A DNA stretch of 47,896 bases from Burkholderiaceae bacterium (GCA_007116135.1 SKIZ01000038.1:1-47896), one strand, 5' to 3'; positions 8,736 to 18,597 are shown, numbered from the stretch's first letter. Translations and numbers: made by a program. Notes: generated by a model from the sequence alone, not told the origin.

Positions 8736-9206
8736 TCATTGCGACTGCACACGCAACTGACCGCGCATCGTTGGCGAAAAGCCCGGCACCGTGCACAGAT
8801 AGACATACGCCTGGTCTGGCGTCAAGCGCGTTACTGGGATCTGGATCGATGCGCTTTGCTCACGACCAACAACGGGGCTCGCAGCCAAAACGCGCTCATC
8901 CCCGGGAATCACCCAGCCGTTGTCTTGACCGGCTACCGAGGCGTCGCGAGCCACTGCGTCAGCAGCCTTGGCATCGGTCAGCACCCAGTTACGCGGCGAT
9001 GCGACCTTGGGCAGACGACCCTCGTGCTTCAGTAGAACCGTAAACTGATCACAACTCGCGGGGATATCGATCTGCTCGGGCTTGAAGTACAAGTGGTCAT
9101 TGACTGTGACTTCGGCCACGCACGCCTGGCTCGCCTCTGCCCGCAAAGGCTCGGCAAGCCAGAAGCAACCAACCATCAATACCGCGGACAATCGTTTTAC
9201 AGTCAT
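8736..9206 (-). CDS. Azurin-like cupredoxin lacking both copper-binding histidines
   Basis: After a signal peptide (about 1-25, ending RAEA) the sequence aligns with azurin, the periplasmic blue-copper electron carrier. Spacing matches exactly: Cys29 and Cys52 lie 23 apart as in the azurin disulfide, Cys138 sits in YLCTVPGF where azurin has the copper cysteine, and Met147 is nine residues later like the axial methionine. Both histidine ligands are replaced: Arg72 in SPRNW stands where azurin has His46 (20 after the second disulfide cysteine), and Phe143 where azurin has His117. A normal type 1 site cannot form. The protein may keep the fold for another role or bind Cu(I) weakly. ATG 9206 is preferred over a TTG three codons earlier. 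It follows dprA on the same strand after 65 bases. Confidence 0.85.
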   Translation of the reverse strand: MTVKRLSAVLMVGCFWLAEPLRAEASQACVAEVTVNDHLYFKPEQIDIPASCDQFTVLLKHEGRLPKVASPRNWVLTDAKAADAVARDASVAGQDNGWVIPGDERVLAASPVVGREQSASIQIPVTRLTPDQAYVYLCTVPGFSPTMRGQLRVQSQ

Positions 9207-9271
9207 TGAGCTCAAAGTTTACTCAAGGTTAACGCTCTTGCACGGATTACTCGTTTTACACAAGACCAAAC

Positions 9272-10057
9272 TCACGGCAGACCAAAGGCTTGCCAAATAT
9301 CACCGACGTTCTCAACCAATGTGGCACCTTGGCGCAGCAGCGCGTGTGTGCCGGCGACCCGAGGATCACCTGGCAGACCAGGCACGGCAAACACCTCCCT
9401 GCCCATATCGGCTGCCAGGCCAGCTGTAATCATAGAGCCGCTGCGCTGTTGCGCCTGCACCACCACCGTGCCACGACTCAGGCACGCTACCAAGCGATTG
9501 CGTTGCGGAAAGTGGTGAGCAAGCGGCGGTTCATTTAAAGCAAACTCGGTTAGCAATAGGCCCTGCATGCGATGAATTTGATCGGCGAGCTCTTGATGCT
9601 CAGGTGGATAAATGACATCTAGGCCATTGCCAAGCACGGCGATCGTACTGGCACGGGCCCCCGAGGCCAAAGCGCCTCGATGCGCCGCCGCATCCACCCC
9701 GCGCGCCAAACCACTGACGACACACCAGCCGCGCGATGCCACTTCTCGACCGAGCTCAAACGCCAGCGCTCGCGCTGGTGCACTGCATTGGCGTGACCCC
9801 ACAATAGCTAAGGCCGGCTTATCAAAGACAGACCAACACCCGAGGCCGTAGAGCACCGAAGGCGCATCGTGCAGCAACCGCAAAACGCCCGGGTAGTGCT
9901 CATGGGCCAAGGTCACGCAGTGCCGTGCCGGTTCGCTGGTCCACTGCTGCACGCGCGCCATTGCCCCTTGGCCGTGCGGCGCAACTCGGCGCTCCTGGTG
10001 CAAACGTTCACTGAGGTGCGAGCGCAAATAGGCCATTTGTTCGTTTGTGAAATTCAT
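9272..10057 (-). CDS. dprA: Minimal DNA-processing protein DprA (Rossmann-like core only)
   Basis: DprA binds incoming single-stranded DNA and loads RecA during natural transformation. The Rossmann-like core is clear: LAIVGSRQCS (about 83-92), VVSGLARGVDAAAHRGAL, the IAVLGNGLDVIYPPEH strand, HHFPQRNRLVACLS, and GSMITAGLAADMGREVFAVPG. At 261 residues it is about 100 shorter than typical proteobacterial DprA. There are only about 40 residues before the conserved HYPGVLRLL segment, so no N-terminal SAM-like domain is visible. The C-terminal winged helix is also missing, since the stop follows directly after LVENVGDIWQAF. I saw no frameshifted remnant; chrA begins just upstream. ATG 10057 is chosen over the longer start at 10087, which would overlap the chrA side. 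Confidence 0.88.
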   Translation of the reverse strand: MNFTNEQMAYLRSHLSERLHQERRVAPHGQGAMARVQQWTSEPARHCVTLAHEHYPGVLRLLHDAPSVLYGLGCWSVFDKPALAIVGSRQCSAPARALAFELGREVASRGWCVVSGLARGVDAAAHRGALASGARASTIAVLGNGLDVIYPPEHQELADQIHRMQGLLLTEFALNEPPLAHHFPQRNRLVACLSRGTVVVQAQQRSGSMITAGLAADMGREVFAVPGLPGDPRVAGTHALLRQGATLVENVGDIWQAFGLP

Positions 10058-10120
10058 TGTCACCCAAATTGATAGATGATCACGCATAATGAACGCCTCA
10101 TTTGTGCAGGCCTGTCAACA

Positions 10121-11302
10121 ATGTCCTACCTTGAGGTGTTTCGTGTTTTTTTACGGCTCGGTGTCACGTCTTTTGGCGGGCCCGTGGCCCATGTAGGCTA
10201 CTTTCACAACGAGTTTGTCCTCAAGCGCCAATGGGCCTCGCAGGCGCAGTTCAGCAGCTGGCTGGCGATCTGTCAGGCCTTGCCCGGTCCGGCATCTAGC
10301 CAGCTGGGTTTTCTGATTGGTTGGCATCGCGCCGGCTGGGTTGGCGCGCTACTGGCTTGGGCGGGTTTCACCTTGCCTTCGGCCTTGGTGCTGGTGTGGC
10401 TAGCCTTATATGGTTTAACGACACACGCGACTTGGGTCGCCGCGCTGGTGCAAGGCTTGAAATTGGTGGCGGTCGTGGTCGTCGCACAAGCGGTCCTAAG
10501 CATGTTCAAAGTCTTGTGTCCTGGCTGGCTGACCCGGCTTGTCGCCGCCATCGGTTTGGCGTTGGCACTGATGCTCTCGGGCTGGTTTGGCCAAATCGGC
10601 GCCATCATCGCCGGCGGCATGATTGCCTTGCTGTGGGGCAGCCGCGCCCGGCAGGCGCCCTCAGTGCCTGCCACCATCGACCACGCCCCCTCACGCGCCC
10701 TTGGCCTGACGCTGCTTGCCGCCTTTGGCGTGCTTCTGTTGTTAGTGCCGGTAATCGCATCGGGCGTAGAAGTGTTGCAACTCTTTGATCCGTTCTATCG
10801 GGCCGGCGCATTGGTGTTTGGCGGCGGTCACGTGATGTTGCCGCTGCTAGAGAGCGCCACGGTCACAGCCGGGCGGGTGACGGCCGATGACTTCGTCACG
10901 GGTTATGGCTTGGCTCAAGCCGTGCCCGGCCCACTGTTCACGTTCGCTGCCTGGCTTGGTGCCTTAGATACCACCTCACCAGGATGGAGCGGCGCGACAT
11001 TGGCGTTGGTTGCCATTTTCTTGCCCGGCTTGTTGTTAGTCGCCGGTGTGCTGCCGTTTTGGGCCAGTGTTAGCCAAACACCTCACGCTTTCGCTGCGCT
11101 AGCTGGGATCAATGCCGCGGTCGTCGGCGTGTTGGCGGCGGCCTGGTTTGACCCCATTGCCAAAAGCAGCTTGGTTGGTATCACCGACTGGATGATCGCC
11201 GCCATTGGCCTGGCCATGCTCTTGTGGCGCCAATATCCGATCTGGACCGTTGTGCTGACCCTGCCGCTGCTGAGCCTTGGTTTGCAATGGCTGGGGCTGT
11301 AA
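10121..11302 (+). CDS. chrA: Chromate transporter, ChrA family (two CHR domains)
   Basis: The protein of about 393 residues is an inner-membrane CHR-family carrier that expels chromate, giving resistance. Two homologous CHR halves are visible. The first has LGVTSFGGPVAHVGYFHNEF and ALPGPASSQLGFLIGW. The second has GALVFGGGHVMLPLLES and GLAQAVPGPLFTFAAWLG. The FGGP/FGGGH and PGP motifs are the family's signatures. ATG 10121 (preceded by AGG at 11 bases) is preferred because family members begin about nine residues before F-L-R-L-G; an in-frame ATG at 10076 is possible and would add 15 residues. It is divergent from dprA and is followed by def after 60 bases. Confidence 0.93.
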   Translation: MSYLEVFRVFLRLGVTSFGGPVAHVGYFHNEFVLKRQWASQAQFSSWLAICQALPGPASSQLGFLIGWHRAGWVGALLAWAGFTLPSALVLVWLALYGLTTHATWVAALVQGLKLVAVVVVAQAVLSMFKVLCPGWLTRLVAAIGLALALMLSGWFGQIGAIIAGGMIALLWGSRARQAPSVPATIDHAPSRALGLTLLAAFGVLLLLVPVIASGVEVLQLFDPFYRAGALVFGGGHVMLPLLESATVTAGRVTADDFVTGYGLAQAVPGPLFTFAAWLGALDTTSPGWSGATLALVAIFLPGLLLVAGVLPFWASVSQTPHAFAALAGINAAVVGVLAAAWFDPIAKSSLVGITDWMIAAIGLAMLLWRQYPIWTVVLTLPLLSLGLQWLGL

Positions 11303-11362
11303 ATTCCTTTTCAATGGCGCCAAGACTGCTACAGATCTAAAAATCGGTATTAAAATAATGCC

Positions 11363-11878
11363 ATGGCTATTTTAGACATCCTCCATTATCCCGATTCCCG
11401 TCTGCACACGGTGGCTAAGCCCGTGGCGCAGGTTGACGATCGTATTCGACAGCTCGTCAAGGACATGGCGCAAACCATGTACGACGCCCCCGGTATTGGT
11501 TTGGCCGCTACCCAGGTTAATGTGCACGAGCGCGTCATCGTGATTGATTTGTCCGAAGAACAAAACAAGCTTCTGGTGTTGATTAACCCGGAGATTGTGT
11601 GGCAAAGCGAGGCTGCCCAGACATACGAGGAGGGCTGCCTGTCTGTGCCCGGTGTTTTTGAAACGGTCAAGCGCGCCGCCGAGATACGAGTCAGGGCGCT
11701 TGACGAGCAAGGTCAAACCCAGGAAATCGAAGCCGATGGGTTGTTGGCTGTGTGCATACAGCACGAGATGGATCACTTAAACGGCAAAGTATTTGTCGAG
11801 AAGCTCTCGATGCTCAAGCAGTCGCGCATCAAAAATAAACTGCAAAAACAAAAGCGCGAAGCCGCAACGACTGCCTGA
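11363..11878 (+). CDS. def: Peptide deformylase
   Basis: Def removes the N-formyl group from new polypeptides using a metal centre. All three motifs are intact: GIGLAATQ (44-51), EEGCLSVPG (89-97, with metal ligand Cys92) and QHEMDHLNG (133-141, metal ligands His134 and His138, catalytic Glu135). The 171-residue length is normal. The basic C-terminal tail ([11 protein letters not shown]) is common in the family. The gene lies four bases before fmt, the enzyme that adds the formyl group to initiator tRNA, a near-universal pairing. Confidence 0.98.
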   Translation: MAILDILHYPDSRLHTVAKPVAQVDDRIRQLVKDMAQTMYDAPGIGLAATQVNVHERVIVIDLSEEQNKLLVLINPEIVWQSEAAQTYEEGCLSVPGVFETVKRAAEIRVRALDEQGQTQEIEADGLLAVCIQHEMDHLNGKVFVEKLSMLKQSRIKNKLQKQKREAATTA

Positions 11879-11882
11879 CCCG

Positions 11883-12848
11883 ATGAATATCGGCTTTGCG
11901 GGAACACCTGTCTTCGCGCAAGCCGCGCTTGAGGCTTTGATTCAAAAGGGCTTTCGGGTCAGTGTCGTGCTCACCCAGCCCGATCGACCTGGTGGGCGCG
12001 GCATGAAGCTTGTCGCAAGCCCAGTCAAACAAACTGCGCAACAACACGGCATCGCCGTGCTGCAGCCGGCGAGCCTCAAACTTGAATCACGCTATGGCGA
12101 TCAAGCAAAAGCAGCCCAACAAGCGTTAATGCAAGCCGATCTCGACGTCCTGGTCGTTGCCGCCTACGGCTTAATCTTGCCACCCTGGCTTTTATCGCTG
12201 CCAAAACGCGGCTGCATCAATATCCATGCCAGCTTACTGCCGCGCTGGCGCGGCGCCGCGCCTATCCAGCGTGCCATTGAGGCAGGCGACCGCGACAGTG
12301 GCATCACAATCATGCAAATGGACCAGGGCTTAGACACTGGGGACATTTTGATCAGTCAAGCCATCGATATCGACGCACTCGATGACGCGGCGAGCTTACA
12401 TGACAAACTTGCCGCGCTCGGTGCCCGGCTGATTGTGCAAGCACTTGATGCGCTTGAACAAGGCTCACTCAAAGGCACTGCTCAACCGACTGATGGCGTC
12501 ACCTACGCAGAGAAAATCCTAAAAACCGAAAGTGCGCTCGATCTTTCTTTGCCTGCTGAGCAATTGGCCCGTCAAGTCCGAGCCTTCAACCCGTTTCCGG
12601 GCGCCAGTATTGAACTGCCAGGCCTGCCCGAACCGGTGAAAGTCTGGCAAGCCTGTGTCATTGATCAAGCTTGCGATCAACCGTCTGGCTCGGTGCTGGC
12701 GATTAACCAAAGCGGCATTGATTTAGCCACGGGGCAGGGTGTTTTAAGGCTCTTGACCCTGCAAAGGCCTGGTGGCAAGCGCCAGCCCGTGGGCCAATTC
12801 GTTTTAGGTTATCAAGCGACAAGCCCTTTGGGCAGTCGCAACGTTTAA
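11883..12848 (+). CDS. fmt: Methionyl-tRNA formyltransferase
   Basis: Fmt formylates Met-tRNA(fMet) with 10-formyl-tetrahydrofolate. The 321-residue protein begins [16 protein letters not shown], as in the family; the open frame extends further upstream inside def but that part is not homologous. The catalytic Asn113, His115 and the loop [16 protein letters not shown] (117-132) are present, with Asp151 in GLDTGDIL. The C-terminal tRNA-binding barrel begins near residue 205 (VTYAEKI). It forms an operon with def. Its TAA stop overlaps the rimO stop codon on the other strand by four bases. Confidence 0.97.
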   Translation: MNIGFAGTPVFAQAALEALIQKGFRVSVVLTQPDRPGGRGMKLVASPVKQTAQQHGIAVLQPASLKLESRYGDQAKAAQQALMQADLDVLVVAAYGLILPPWLLSLPKRGCINIHASLLPRWRGAAPIQRAIEAGDRDSGITIMQMDQGLDTGDILISQAIDIDALDDAASLHDKLAALGARLIVQALDALEQGSLKGTAQPTDGVTYAEKILKTESALDLSLPAEQLARQVRAFNPFPGASIELPGLPEPVKVWQACVIDQACDQPSGSVLAINQSGIDLATGQGVLRLLTLQRPGGKRQPVGQFVLGYQATSPLGSRNV

Positions 12849-14164
12849 AGCACGGCTTGCGCCCAAAGGTCGTAGGCATCGGCCTCGGTTACGCGCACAC
12901 GGACCAGTTGACCAGGCACCAACGGTTGGCTACTTGAGACGTATACCAGACCGTCAATTTCAGGGGCATCGGCGCTTGAGCGCCCGATGAAAAAATCACC
13001 CTGAACTTCATCGATCAAAACATCATACTCACGCCCGACTTTGCGGCTCAGGCGCTCGGCTGAAATCGCTTGCTGATGCGCCATGAAGCGCTCCCAGCGC
13101 GATTGCTTTACCGCTTGGGGCACTGGGTCGGGCAACGCATTAGCACTAGCGCCTTGAACCGGCGAGTACTGGAAACAACCCACACGATCTAATTGGGCCT
13201 GACTGAGCCATTGCAGCAAATACTCAAAGTCCTCCTCGGTCTCGCCCGGGAACCCGACAATAAAAGTCGAGCGAATCGTCAGGTCCGGACACTGCTGGCG
13301 CCAACGCTCGATGCGTGCAAGCGTCTTGTCCTGAAAGGCTGGTCGCTTCATGGCCTTTAAGATCCGGGGGCTCGCGTGCTGAAACGGTATATCGAGGTAG
13401 GGCAGCAACTTCCCCTGCGCCATCAGATCAATCACCTCATCGACGTGCGGGTAAGGGTAGACGTAATGCAAACGGACCCAGGCACCAAGCTCGGATAATG
13501 CTTCGCACATCTCGGTTAGTCGCGTCTTAACCGGACGACCCTTCCAAAATCCAGTACGGTACTTAATGTCGACCCCATAAGCGCTGGTGTCTTGGGACAC
13601 CACCAACAACTCCTTGACCCCAGCACGCACCAGACGCTCGGCCTCCTCGAGCACTTCATGGACCGGTCGGCTCACAAGGTCACCGCGCATGGACGGAATA
13701 ATGCAAAAGCTACAGCGATGGTTACAGCCTTCCGAAATCTTTAGATACGCGTAATGCCGAGGTGTGAGCTTGATGCCTTGCGGCGGCACCACATCGACAA
13801 AGGGATCATGGTTCAAAGGCGGCGCTGCCGCCTGGTGCACCGCACTGACCACCGCTTCGTACTGCTGCGGCCCGGTCACGGCCATAACCCCGGGATGAAT
13901 CTGGCGAATGGCCTGTTCCTCAACGCCTAAACAACCCGTCACAATGACTCGGCCGTTTTCCTTGAGCGCTTGGCCAATGGCATCAAGCGATTCGGCCTTG
14001 GCGCTATCGATAAAGCCACAGGTGTTGACCACCACCACATCAGCGCCATCGTAATCAGGCGAAATCTGATAGCCTTCGGTGCGCAATTGCGTAAGGATAC
14101 GCTCAGAGTCCACGAGTGCTTTGGGGCACCCCAGACTAACAAAACCGACTTTGGGTACAGACAT
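12845..14164 (-). CDS. rimO: Ribosomal protein uS12 (Asp88) methylthiotransferase RimO
   Basis: RimO adds a methylthio group to aspartate 88 of ribosomal protein S12 and uses two [4Fe-4S] clusters and S-adenosylmethionine. The N-terminal cluster cysteines are Cys13 ([12 protein letters not shown]), Cys49 (NTCGFIDSA) and Cys78 (TGCLG). The radical-SAM triad is Cys147, Cys151, Cys154 in [16 protein letters not shown], and a TRAM domain closes the protein. The start is ATG 14164, preceded by CAGGAAATCT, giving 439 residues; the longer frame to 14224 lacks homology. It is convergent with fmt (four-base stop overlap) and divergent from rsmB. Confidence 0.97.
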   Translation of the reverse strand: MSVPKVGFVSLGCPKALVDSERILTQLRTEGYQISPDYDGADVVVVNTCGFIDSAKAESLDAIGQALKENGRVIVTGCLGVEEQAIRQIHPGVMAVTGPQQYEAVVSAVHQAAAPPLNHDPFVDVVPPQGIKLTPRHYAYLKISEGCNHRCSFCIIPSMRGDLVSRPVHEVLEEAERLVRAGVKELLVVSQDTSAYGVDIKYRTGFWKGRPVKTRLTEMCEALSELGAWVRLHYVYPYPHVDEVIDLMAQGKLLPYLDIPFQHASPRILKAMKRPAFQDKTLARIERWRQQCPDLTIRSTFIVGFPGETEEDFEYLLQWLSQAQLDRVGCFQYSPVQGASANALPDPVPQAVKQSRWERFMAHQQAISAERLSRKVGREYDVLIDEVQGDFFIGRSSADAPEIDGLVYVSSSQPLVPGQLVRVRVTEADAYDLWAQAVL

Positions 14165-14323
14165 AGATTTCCTGATTGAAATACAGCCACCGCGCCCGAA
14201 CCGACGGGGCGCTGACTTGGCCAAAGATAGCTCGAAGGCTTAATCATATCCCCTGTAGGGTTGGTTTCAGTCTAAAACGCTTTGCGCCCGACCCGATTGA
14301 GCCGCTTCTCCTACAATTGAGTC

Positions 14324-15688
14324 ATGAGGCCTCGCAACCCCGCCCTATCGGAAACCTTGATGCACAGCAGTGCCTGCTTGGCGCAAGTACAAGGCGGTCA
14401 CTCGCTGACCCAGGCATTTGAAGCCGTACCGAGCGCGTTGCGCCCTGGCGTGCAAGCCATCAGTCTTTACGCCATGCGTCATTGGGGGCTGGCCTCGGCC
14501 TGGCGCGCCGTGGCCTTGCGCCGCCAGCCTGCTGACGCATGGGTTAGCTGCCACATCGCGCTTGGCCTACTTTTGCTGGACGCCGCATTAATCGAAAATG
14601 GCGTTGATGTCAGCGACTCACTACAGGCGCCACTGGGCCCGGACTGCCCGCGCTATCAAGTTCACACGCTCGTAGATCAAGCGGTCAAGGCCGTCATCAC
14701 AGCCAAACGTGGCAAACCGGCACAGGGCTTGGTGAACGCTGTTTTACGACGTTTCCAGCGCGAGCGCCAAACCTTTTTGGACGCGGTCAAAGACAATCGT
14801 GTGGCGCGATATAACCATCCCGAGTGGTGGATAGATCAACTTGAACTGACCTACCCATCGCAATGGCAAGCGATTTTAAGCACCAGTGTCGTGCCACCGA
14901 AGATCGTGCTGCGCGTGAACCGTCGGCAATCGGATGCAGCCACCGTTGTGGCTCATCTTCGCGAAGCTGGCCATGCGTGCATGGCGCTGTCAACGCATGC
15001 CGTGATGCTGGAGAATTCAACGGTCATCGAACGGCTACCCGGCTATCAGCAAGGGTGGTGGTCGGTACAGGATTGGTCGGCCCAACAGGCCGTCGGGCTC
15101 CTGACGCTAACTGAAGGTCAGCGCGTTCTAGACGCCTGCGCAGCACCGGGTGGCAAGACAGCACACCTGTTGGAATCGGCCGACCTGGAAGTCACAGCAC
15201 TTGACCAGGACCCGAAGCGACTTAGCCGCGTGGCTCAAAATTTAGCCCGGCTCAAGCTAGATGGTGCGCACGTCACCCTAAAGGCGGCAGACGTGCGAGA
15301 CTTGTCAGCATGGTGGGACGGGCGCGCCTTTGATGTCATTTTGGCCGACTTACCCTGCACTGCCAGTGGCGTGGTGCGACGCCACCCCGATATCGCCTGG
15401 CTTCGGCGTGCAAGCGACCTGCCCAAGACGGCCACCTTGCAAGCCGAGATACTTGATGCCTTATGGCAGACTTTAGCGCCCGGGGGCCAACTGTTGCTAG
15501 TAACATGTTCAGTGTTTGCACAAGAAGGATCAGAGCTTGCTCGTGGCCTACAACAACGGCACCCAGATGCGCAGCCGCTTGCTGCGCCGGGTCATATCTT
15601 GCCGCAAGCCAGCGGCCCCGATCACCCAAGCGGTCAGGATGGATTCTTTTACGGCCTGTTTAGGCGCCAGCTTATAGAGAAACATTAG
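14324..15688 (+). CDS. rsmB: 16S rRNA (cytosine-967-C5)-methyltransferase RsmB
   Basis: RsmB methylates C967 of 16S rRNA. The 454-residue protein has an N-terminal NusB-like RNA-binding region (about 1-150, with GKPAQGLVNAVLRRF) and a Rossmann methyltransferase domain. The SAM loop is DACAAPGGKTAHLLE. Cys345 lies in ADLPCTASGVVRRHPDI and Cys395 in VTCSVF; the family uses these two cysteines for release of the product and for nucleophilic attack. It heads the operon rsmB-DUF4390-ntrY-ntrX-trkA-trkH, with the next gene starting four bases after its stop. Confidence 0.96.
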   Translation: MRPRNPALSETLMHSSACLAQVQGGHSLTQAFEAVPSALRPGVQAISLYAMRHWGLASAWRAVALRRQPADAWVSCHIALGLLLLDAALIENGVDVSDSLQAPLGPDCPRYQVHTLVDQAVKAVITAKRGKPAQGLVNAVLRRFQRERQTFLDAVKDNRVARYNHPEWWIDQLELTYPSQWQAILSTSVVPPKIVLRVNRRQSDAATVVAHLREAGHACMALSTHAVMLENSTVIERLPGYQQGWWSVQDWSAQQAVGLLTLTEGQRVLDACAAPGGKTAHLLESADLEVTALDQDPKRLSRVAQNLARLKLDGAHVTLKAADVRDLSAWWDGRAFDVILADLPCTASGVVRRHPDIAWLRRASDLPKTATLQAEILDALWQTLAPGGQLLLVTCSVFAQEGSELARGLQQRHPDAQPLAAPGHILPQASGPDHPSGQDGFFYGLFRRQLIEKH

Positions 15689-15692
15689 CCAG

Positions 15693-16283
15693 ATGGTCAA
15701 ACCACTCTCCTGCCAGCGGATTTTTGCCGCGCTGCTGCTGATGCTGAGCCTAGCGATGGCCGGTCAAGCCGTGGCCGGTGGCGCGACGATTGAACGGGTC
15801 GAGCCCACCGTACTCGATGGCCAACTTGCTGTTGATATCGATATCAACCTGACTTTGAATGAAACCATAGAACGCGCACTTTCGCGCGGCGTGCCCCTGT
15901 ATTTCGTCATCGAGCTACAAATTGAACAGCCGCGCTGGTGGTGGTTCGACAAAACGGTTGTCAATGCGGTGCTCGAGCGGCGATTGTCCTACAACACGTT
16001 GACCCGATCTTGGCGCGTCTCAACTGGTGATTTGGCAATCACTGCCAACGATCAAGCGCAAGCACTTGCCCAGTTGACTCAAGTTCGAAACTGGCCAGTG
16101 GTTTTGACTGATCGCTTTGAGCCCGATCGTCAATATAAGGGTCGCGTGCGAATCCGACTAAACACCGATCAGTTGGCAAGACCGCTGCAAATGGATAGCG
16201 TCAACCGCAATAGCTGGACACTGGCAAGCCCATGGAAGCCGTTTGAATTTGCGATTCGCCGCGAACCTGGGGTGGCACGGTGA
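15693..16283 (+). CDS. DUF4390 secreted/envelope protein
   Basis: The 196-residue protein has a signal peptide or N-terminal anchor (CQRIFAALLLMLSLAMAGQAVAG, about 7-29). The mature part is mostly beta and carries LSRGVPLYFVIELQIEQPRWWWFD and RRLSYNTLTRSWRVS, which I recognise as the DUF4390 family. The function is unknown. It regularly sits between rsmB and the NtrY sensor kinase in Burkholderiales. Its TGA overlaps the GTG start of ntrY in the arrangement GTGA, so the two are probably translationally coupled. That suggests it may act with the NtrY periplasmic part, which is inference from context only. Confidence 0.85.
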   Translation: MVKPLSCQRIFAALLLMLSLAMAGQAVAGGATIERVEPTVLDGQLAVDIDINLTLNETIERALSRGVPLYFVIELQIEQPRWWWFDKTVVNAVLERRLSYNTLTRSWRVSTGDLAITANDQAQALAQLTQVRNWPVVLTDRFEPDRQYKGRVRIRLNTDQLARPLQMDSVNRNSWTLASPWKPFEFAIRREPGVAR

Positions 16284-18586
16284 GCCGGCGCACCAAGATG
16301 TTGCTCATTGTCGGTGGCTTATCAGGTCTTGCGCTGTTTGTATTGCTGGCCTGGTCCACCGGCAGCGCATCGCGCCTAGCGCAATTTCATGAGCTCTTGG
16401 TGTATCTGAATTTCGCGCTAGCCATTGGGCTATTTGCGTGGGTGTTTGGGCTCATCATCAAGCTGGCTCGTGAGCTGCGGCGAAACAAATTTGGCGCGCG
16501 ACTAACCGCCCGTTTTGCGATCGCTTTTGCCATCATTGGCGTGCTGCCAGGCGCGCTGATTTATGCCGTTTCGGTTCAATTCATGTCGCGCTCGATCGAG
16601 TCTTGGTTCAACGTGCGGGTAGACACCGCGCTTGATGCCGGTCTGGCGCTTGGACGTGCCGCCCTTGATGCTCAGCTCAACGAGCTTGACACCCGAGCGC
16701 GCGCGAATCTGCCCGCTTTTGCCAACGCCAGTGATGCTGAATTAAGTTTTCTTTTGGCGCAAGTGCGCCAAGTCACAGGTGCCCGTGAAGCGATGGTCAT
16801 GACGAGCTCCGGCAGACCGATCGCGTTTGTGACCGAGCAGCTTGGTCAACTGGTGCCGCAAACCCCGCCGATCACCGCCTTAAATCAGCTACGCATTGCT
16901 GGCAGCTACGCTAGCGCCGAGACCATTTCACCGACAGCCCTTGATACGGACCCCTCCGGTTTGATCCTGCGTGTCATTTTGCCAATTGGCTCCTCCGCGC
17001 GCACCCCTAGCGCACTGATCAGTGGTGAGGTCCGGTGGCTACAGCTCATCCGTGCCGTGCCTGAGGATCTCGCGCTCAATGCCGAAGAGGTGCGCGAAGG
17101 CTATCGCGACTATCAGGAGCTGGCTTTAGCGCGCGAGGGCTTGCGTCGACTGTTTGGCATCACATTGACGCTGGCCTTATTGCTCGCCGTGTTTGCTGCC
17201 ATGGCCGTGGCGCTGTTTATCTCCAAGCGCCTGGTTCAACCCCTGCTCGTTTTAGCATCAGGCACCCAAGCCGTCAGTGTGGGTGACTTTCGTCCCTTAG
17301 CCGAGCCGCCACAAAACGATGAGGTCGGTCAACTGACGCGATCCTTTAACGCCATGACACGCCAACTCGAAGAAGCCCGACGACTCGTTGACATGAACCG
17401 GTTGCAGCTTGAGCAATCAAAGCTCTACACCGAGGGCATTCTGGCCAACCTGTCTGCCGGCGTACTGGTGTTTGACGAACGTTTTCGCATCACTCTGTTT
17501 AACCAAGGCGCCCAATCGATCCTTGGCGTGGATTTACGTGCAGTCAAAGGCCGGCCACTAGAGACCGTGCCAGGTGCGTTGCCTTTGGCCACCACGATCA
17601 AACGCGCATTCTCGCAACTCGCGGCTGCTGATTCAGAGCGCTTGCATTGGCAGGAGCAGTTCGAGCTGACGCTGCCGCGCACCGACGCTGACAACCAGCA
17701 AGAGACGCTGACACTGCTGGCACGCGGCACGCACTTAAGCCTTGATGGTCGCGGCAATGGCTACGTGGTTGTATTCGACGATATCAGTGCCGTGATATCA
17801 GCTAACCGTGCGGTCGCTTGGGGCGAGGTCGCACGGCGTATGGCGCACGAGATCAAAAACCCATTAACACCTATTCAACTCTCGGCTGAACGACTGGCCA
17901 TGAAGCTCGGTGATCGACTAGCGCCTGCCGATGCCGAGCTGCTCAAACGATCCACCAACACGATTGTCAACCAAGTGACGTCGCTAAAGCACATCGTTAA
18001 CGAGTTTCGGGAGTACGCGCGTCGGCCACCGGTTTCGTTTCAGGCCGTCGATCTGAATCACCTGATCGAAGAAATTCTGATCCTATATGGATGGGATCCC
18101 GTGTCGAAAACGTCTGGCCCTGAGATCGGCAGCGTGCGCTTCGATGCCGAGCTTGCCCAAGCCTTACCTGCCGTGCGTGGTGATAGCACCCAATTGCGCC
18201 AAGTCATACATAATCTGCTGTCGAACGCCCGTGACGCATTGACCGAACAAAACGGCGGTGGTGTGGTGCGCGTGACCACCGAGCTTGTTGCCGCACCGCT
18301 TGGCGAGCAAGCCGAACAGCCGGCCGTGCGGCTCATCGTCGCTGACGACGGGCCAGGGTTTGCCCCGCACTTGTTGCAACAGGCCTTTGAACCTTATGTC
18401 ACCACGAAATCACATGGTACCGGGCTTGGTCTGGCCATCGTTAAAAAAATTATCGACGAGCACGGCGGCTACATTGACCTATCAAATCGGCGCGCCGGCG
18501 GCGCCCGTATCACGATTTTGCTCTCGCCCATGACCACTGAGGTGGACGGCAGCGCAGGACAGGACGATAATGGCACTGCAAACTAG
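16280..18586 (+). CDS. ntrY: Sensor histidine kinase NtrY
   Basis: This 768-residue inner-membrane histidine kinase has a GTG start overlapping the DUF4390 stop. Order of parts: three N-terminal hydrophobic segments (about 8-28, 40-60, 80-105), a large extracytoplasmic region to about 285, a further helix (LFGITLTLALLLAVFAAMAV), a HAMP domain ending NDEVGQLTRSFNAMTRQL, and a PAS domain (NLSAGVLVFDERFRITLFN). Then come the dimerisation/phosphorylation helix with His523 in MAHEIKNPLTPIQLSAERL and an ATPase domain with N-box NLLSNARDAL, G1 ADDGPGF and G2 HGTGLGLAIVKK. NtrY kinases sense nitrogen or redox state in some bacteria; here co-transcription with potassium-uptake genes leaves the signal open. 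Confidence 0.93.
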   Translation: MSRRTKMLLIVGGLSGLALFVLLAWSTGSASRLAQFHELLVYLNFALAIGLFAWVFGLIIKLARELRRNKFGARLTARFAIAFAIIGVLPGALIYAVSVQFMSRSIESWFNVRVDTALDAGLALGRAALDAQLNELDTRARANLPAFANASDAELSFLLAQVRQVTGAREAMVMTSSGRPIAFVTEQLGQLVPQTPPITALNQLRIAGSYASAETISPTALDTDPSGLILRVILPIGSSARTPSALISGEVRWLQLIRAVPEDLALNAEEVREGYRDYQELALAREGLRRLFGITLTLALLLAVFAAMAVALFISKRLVQPLLVLASGTQAVSVGDFRPLAEPPQNDEVGQLTRSFNAMTRQLEEARRLVDMNRLQLEQSKLYTEGILANLSAGVLVFDERFRITLFNQGAQSILGVDLRAVKGRPLETVPGALPLATTIKRAFSQLAAADSERLHWQEQFELTLPRTDADNQQETLTLLARGTHLSLDGRGNGYVVVFDDISAVISANRAVAWGEVARRMAHEIKNPLTPIQLSAERLAMKLGDRLAPADAELLKRSTNTIVNQVTSLKHIVNEFREYARRPPVSFQAVDLNHLIEEILILYGWDPVSKTSGPEIGSVRFDAELAQALPAVRGDSTQLRQVIHNLLSNARDALTEQNGGGVVRVTTELVAAPLGEQAEQPAVRLIVADDGPGFAPHLLQQAFEPYVTTKSHGTGLGLAIVKKIIDEHGGYIDLSNRRAGGARITILLSPMTTEVDGSAGQDDNGTAN

Positions 18587-18597
18587 GTGAAAGGACT

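Noticed and set aside
16270-16290. TGGCAC as a sigma-54 -24 element near the ntrY start
   Set aside because: There is no TTGC element at the required distance; other TGGCAC occurrences in the window failed the same check.
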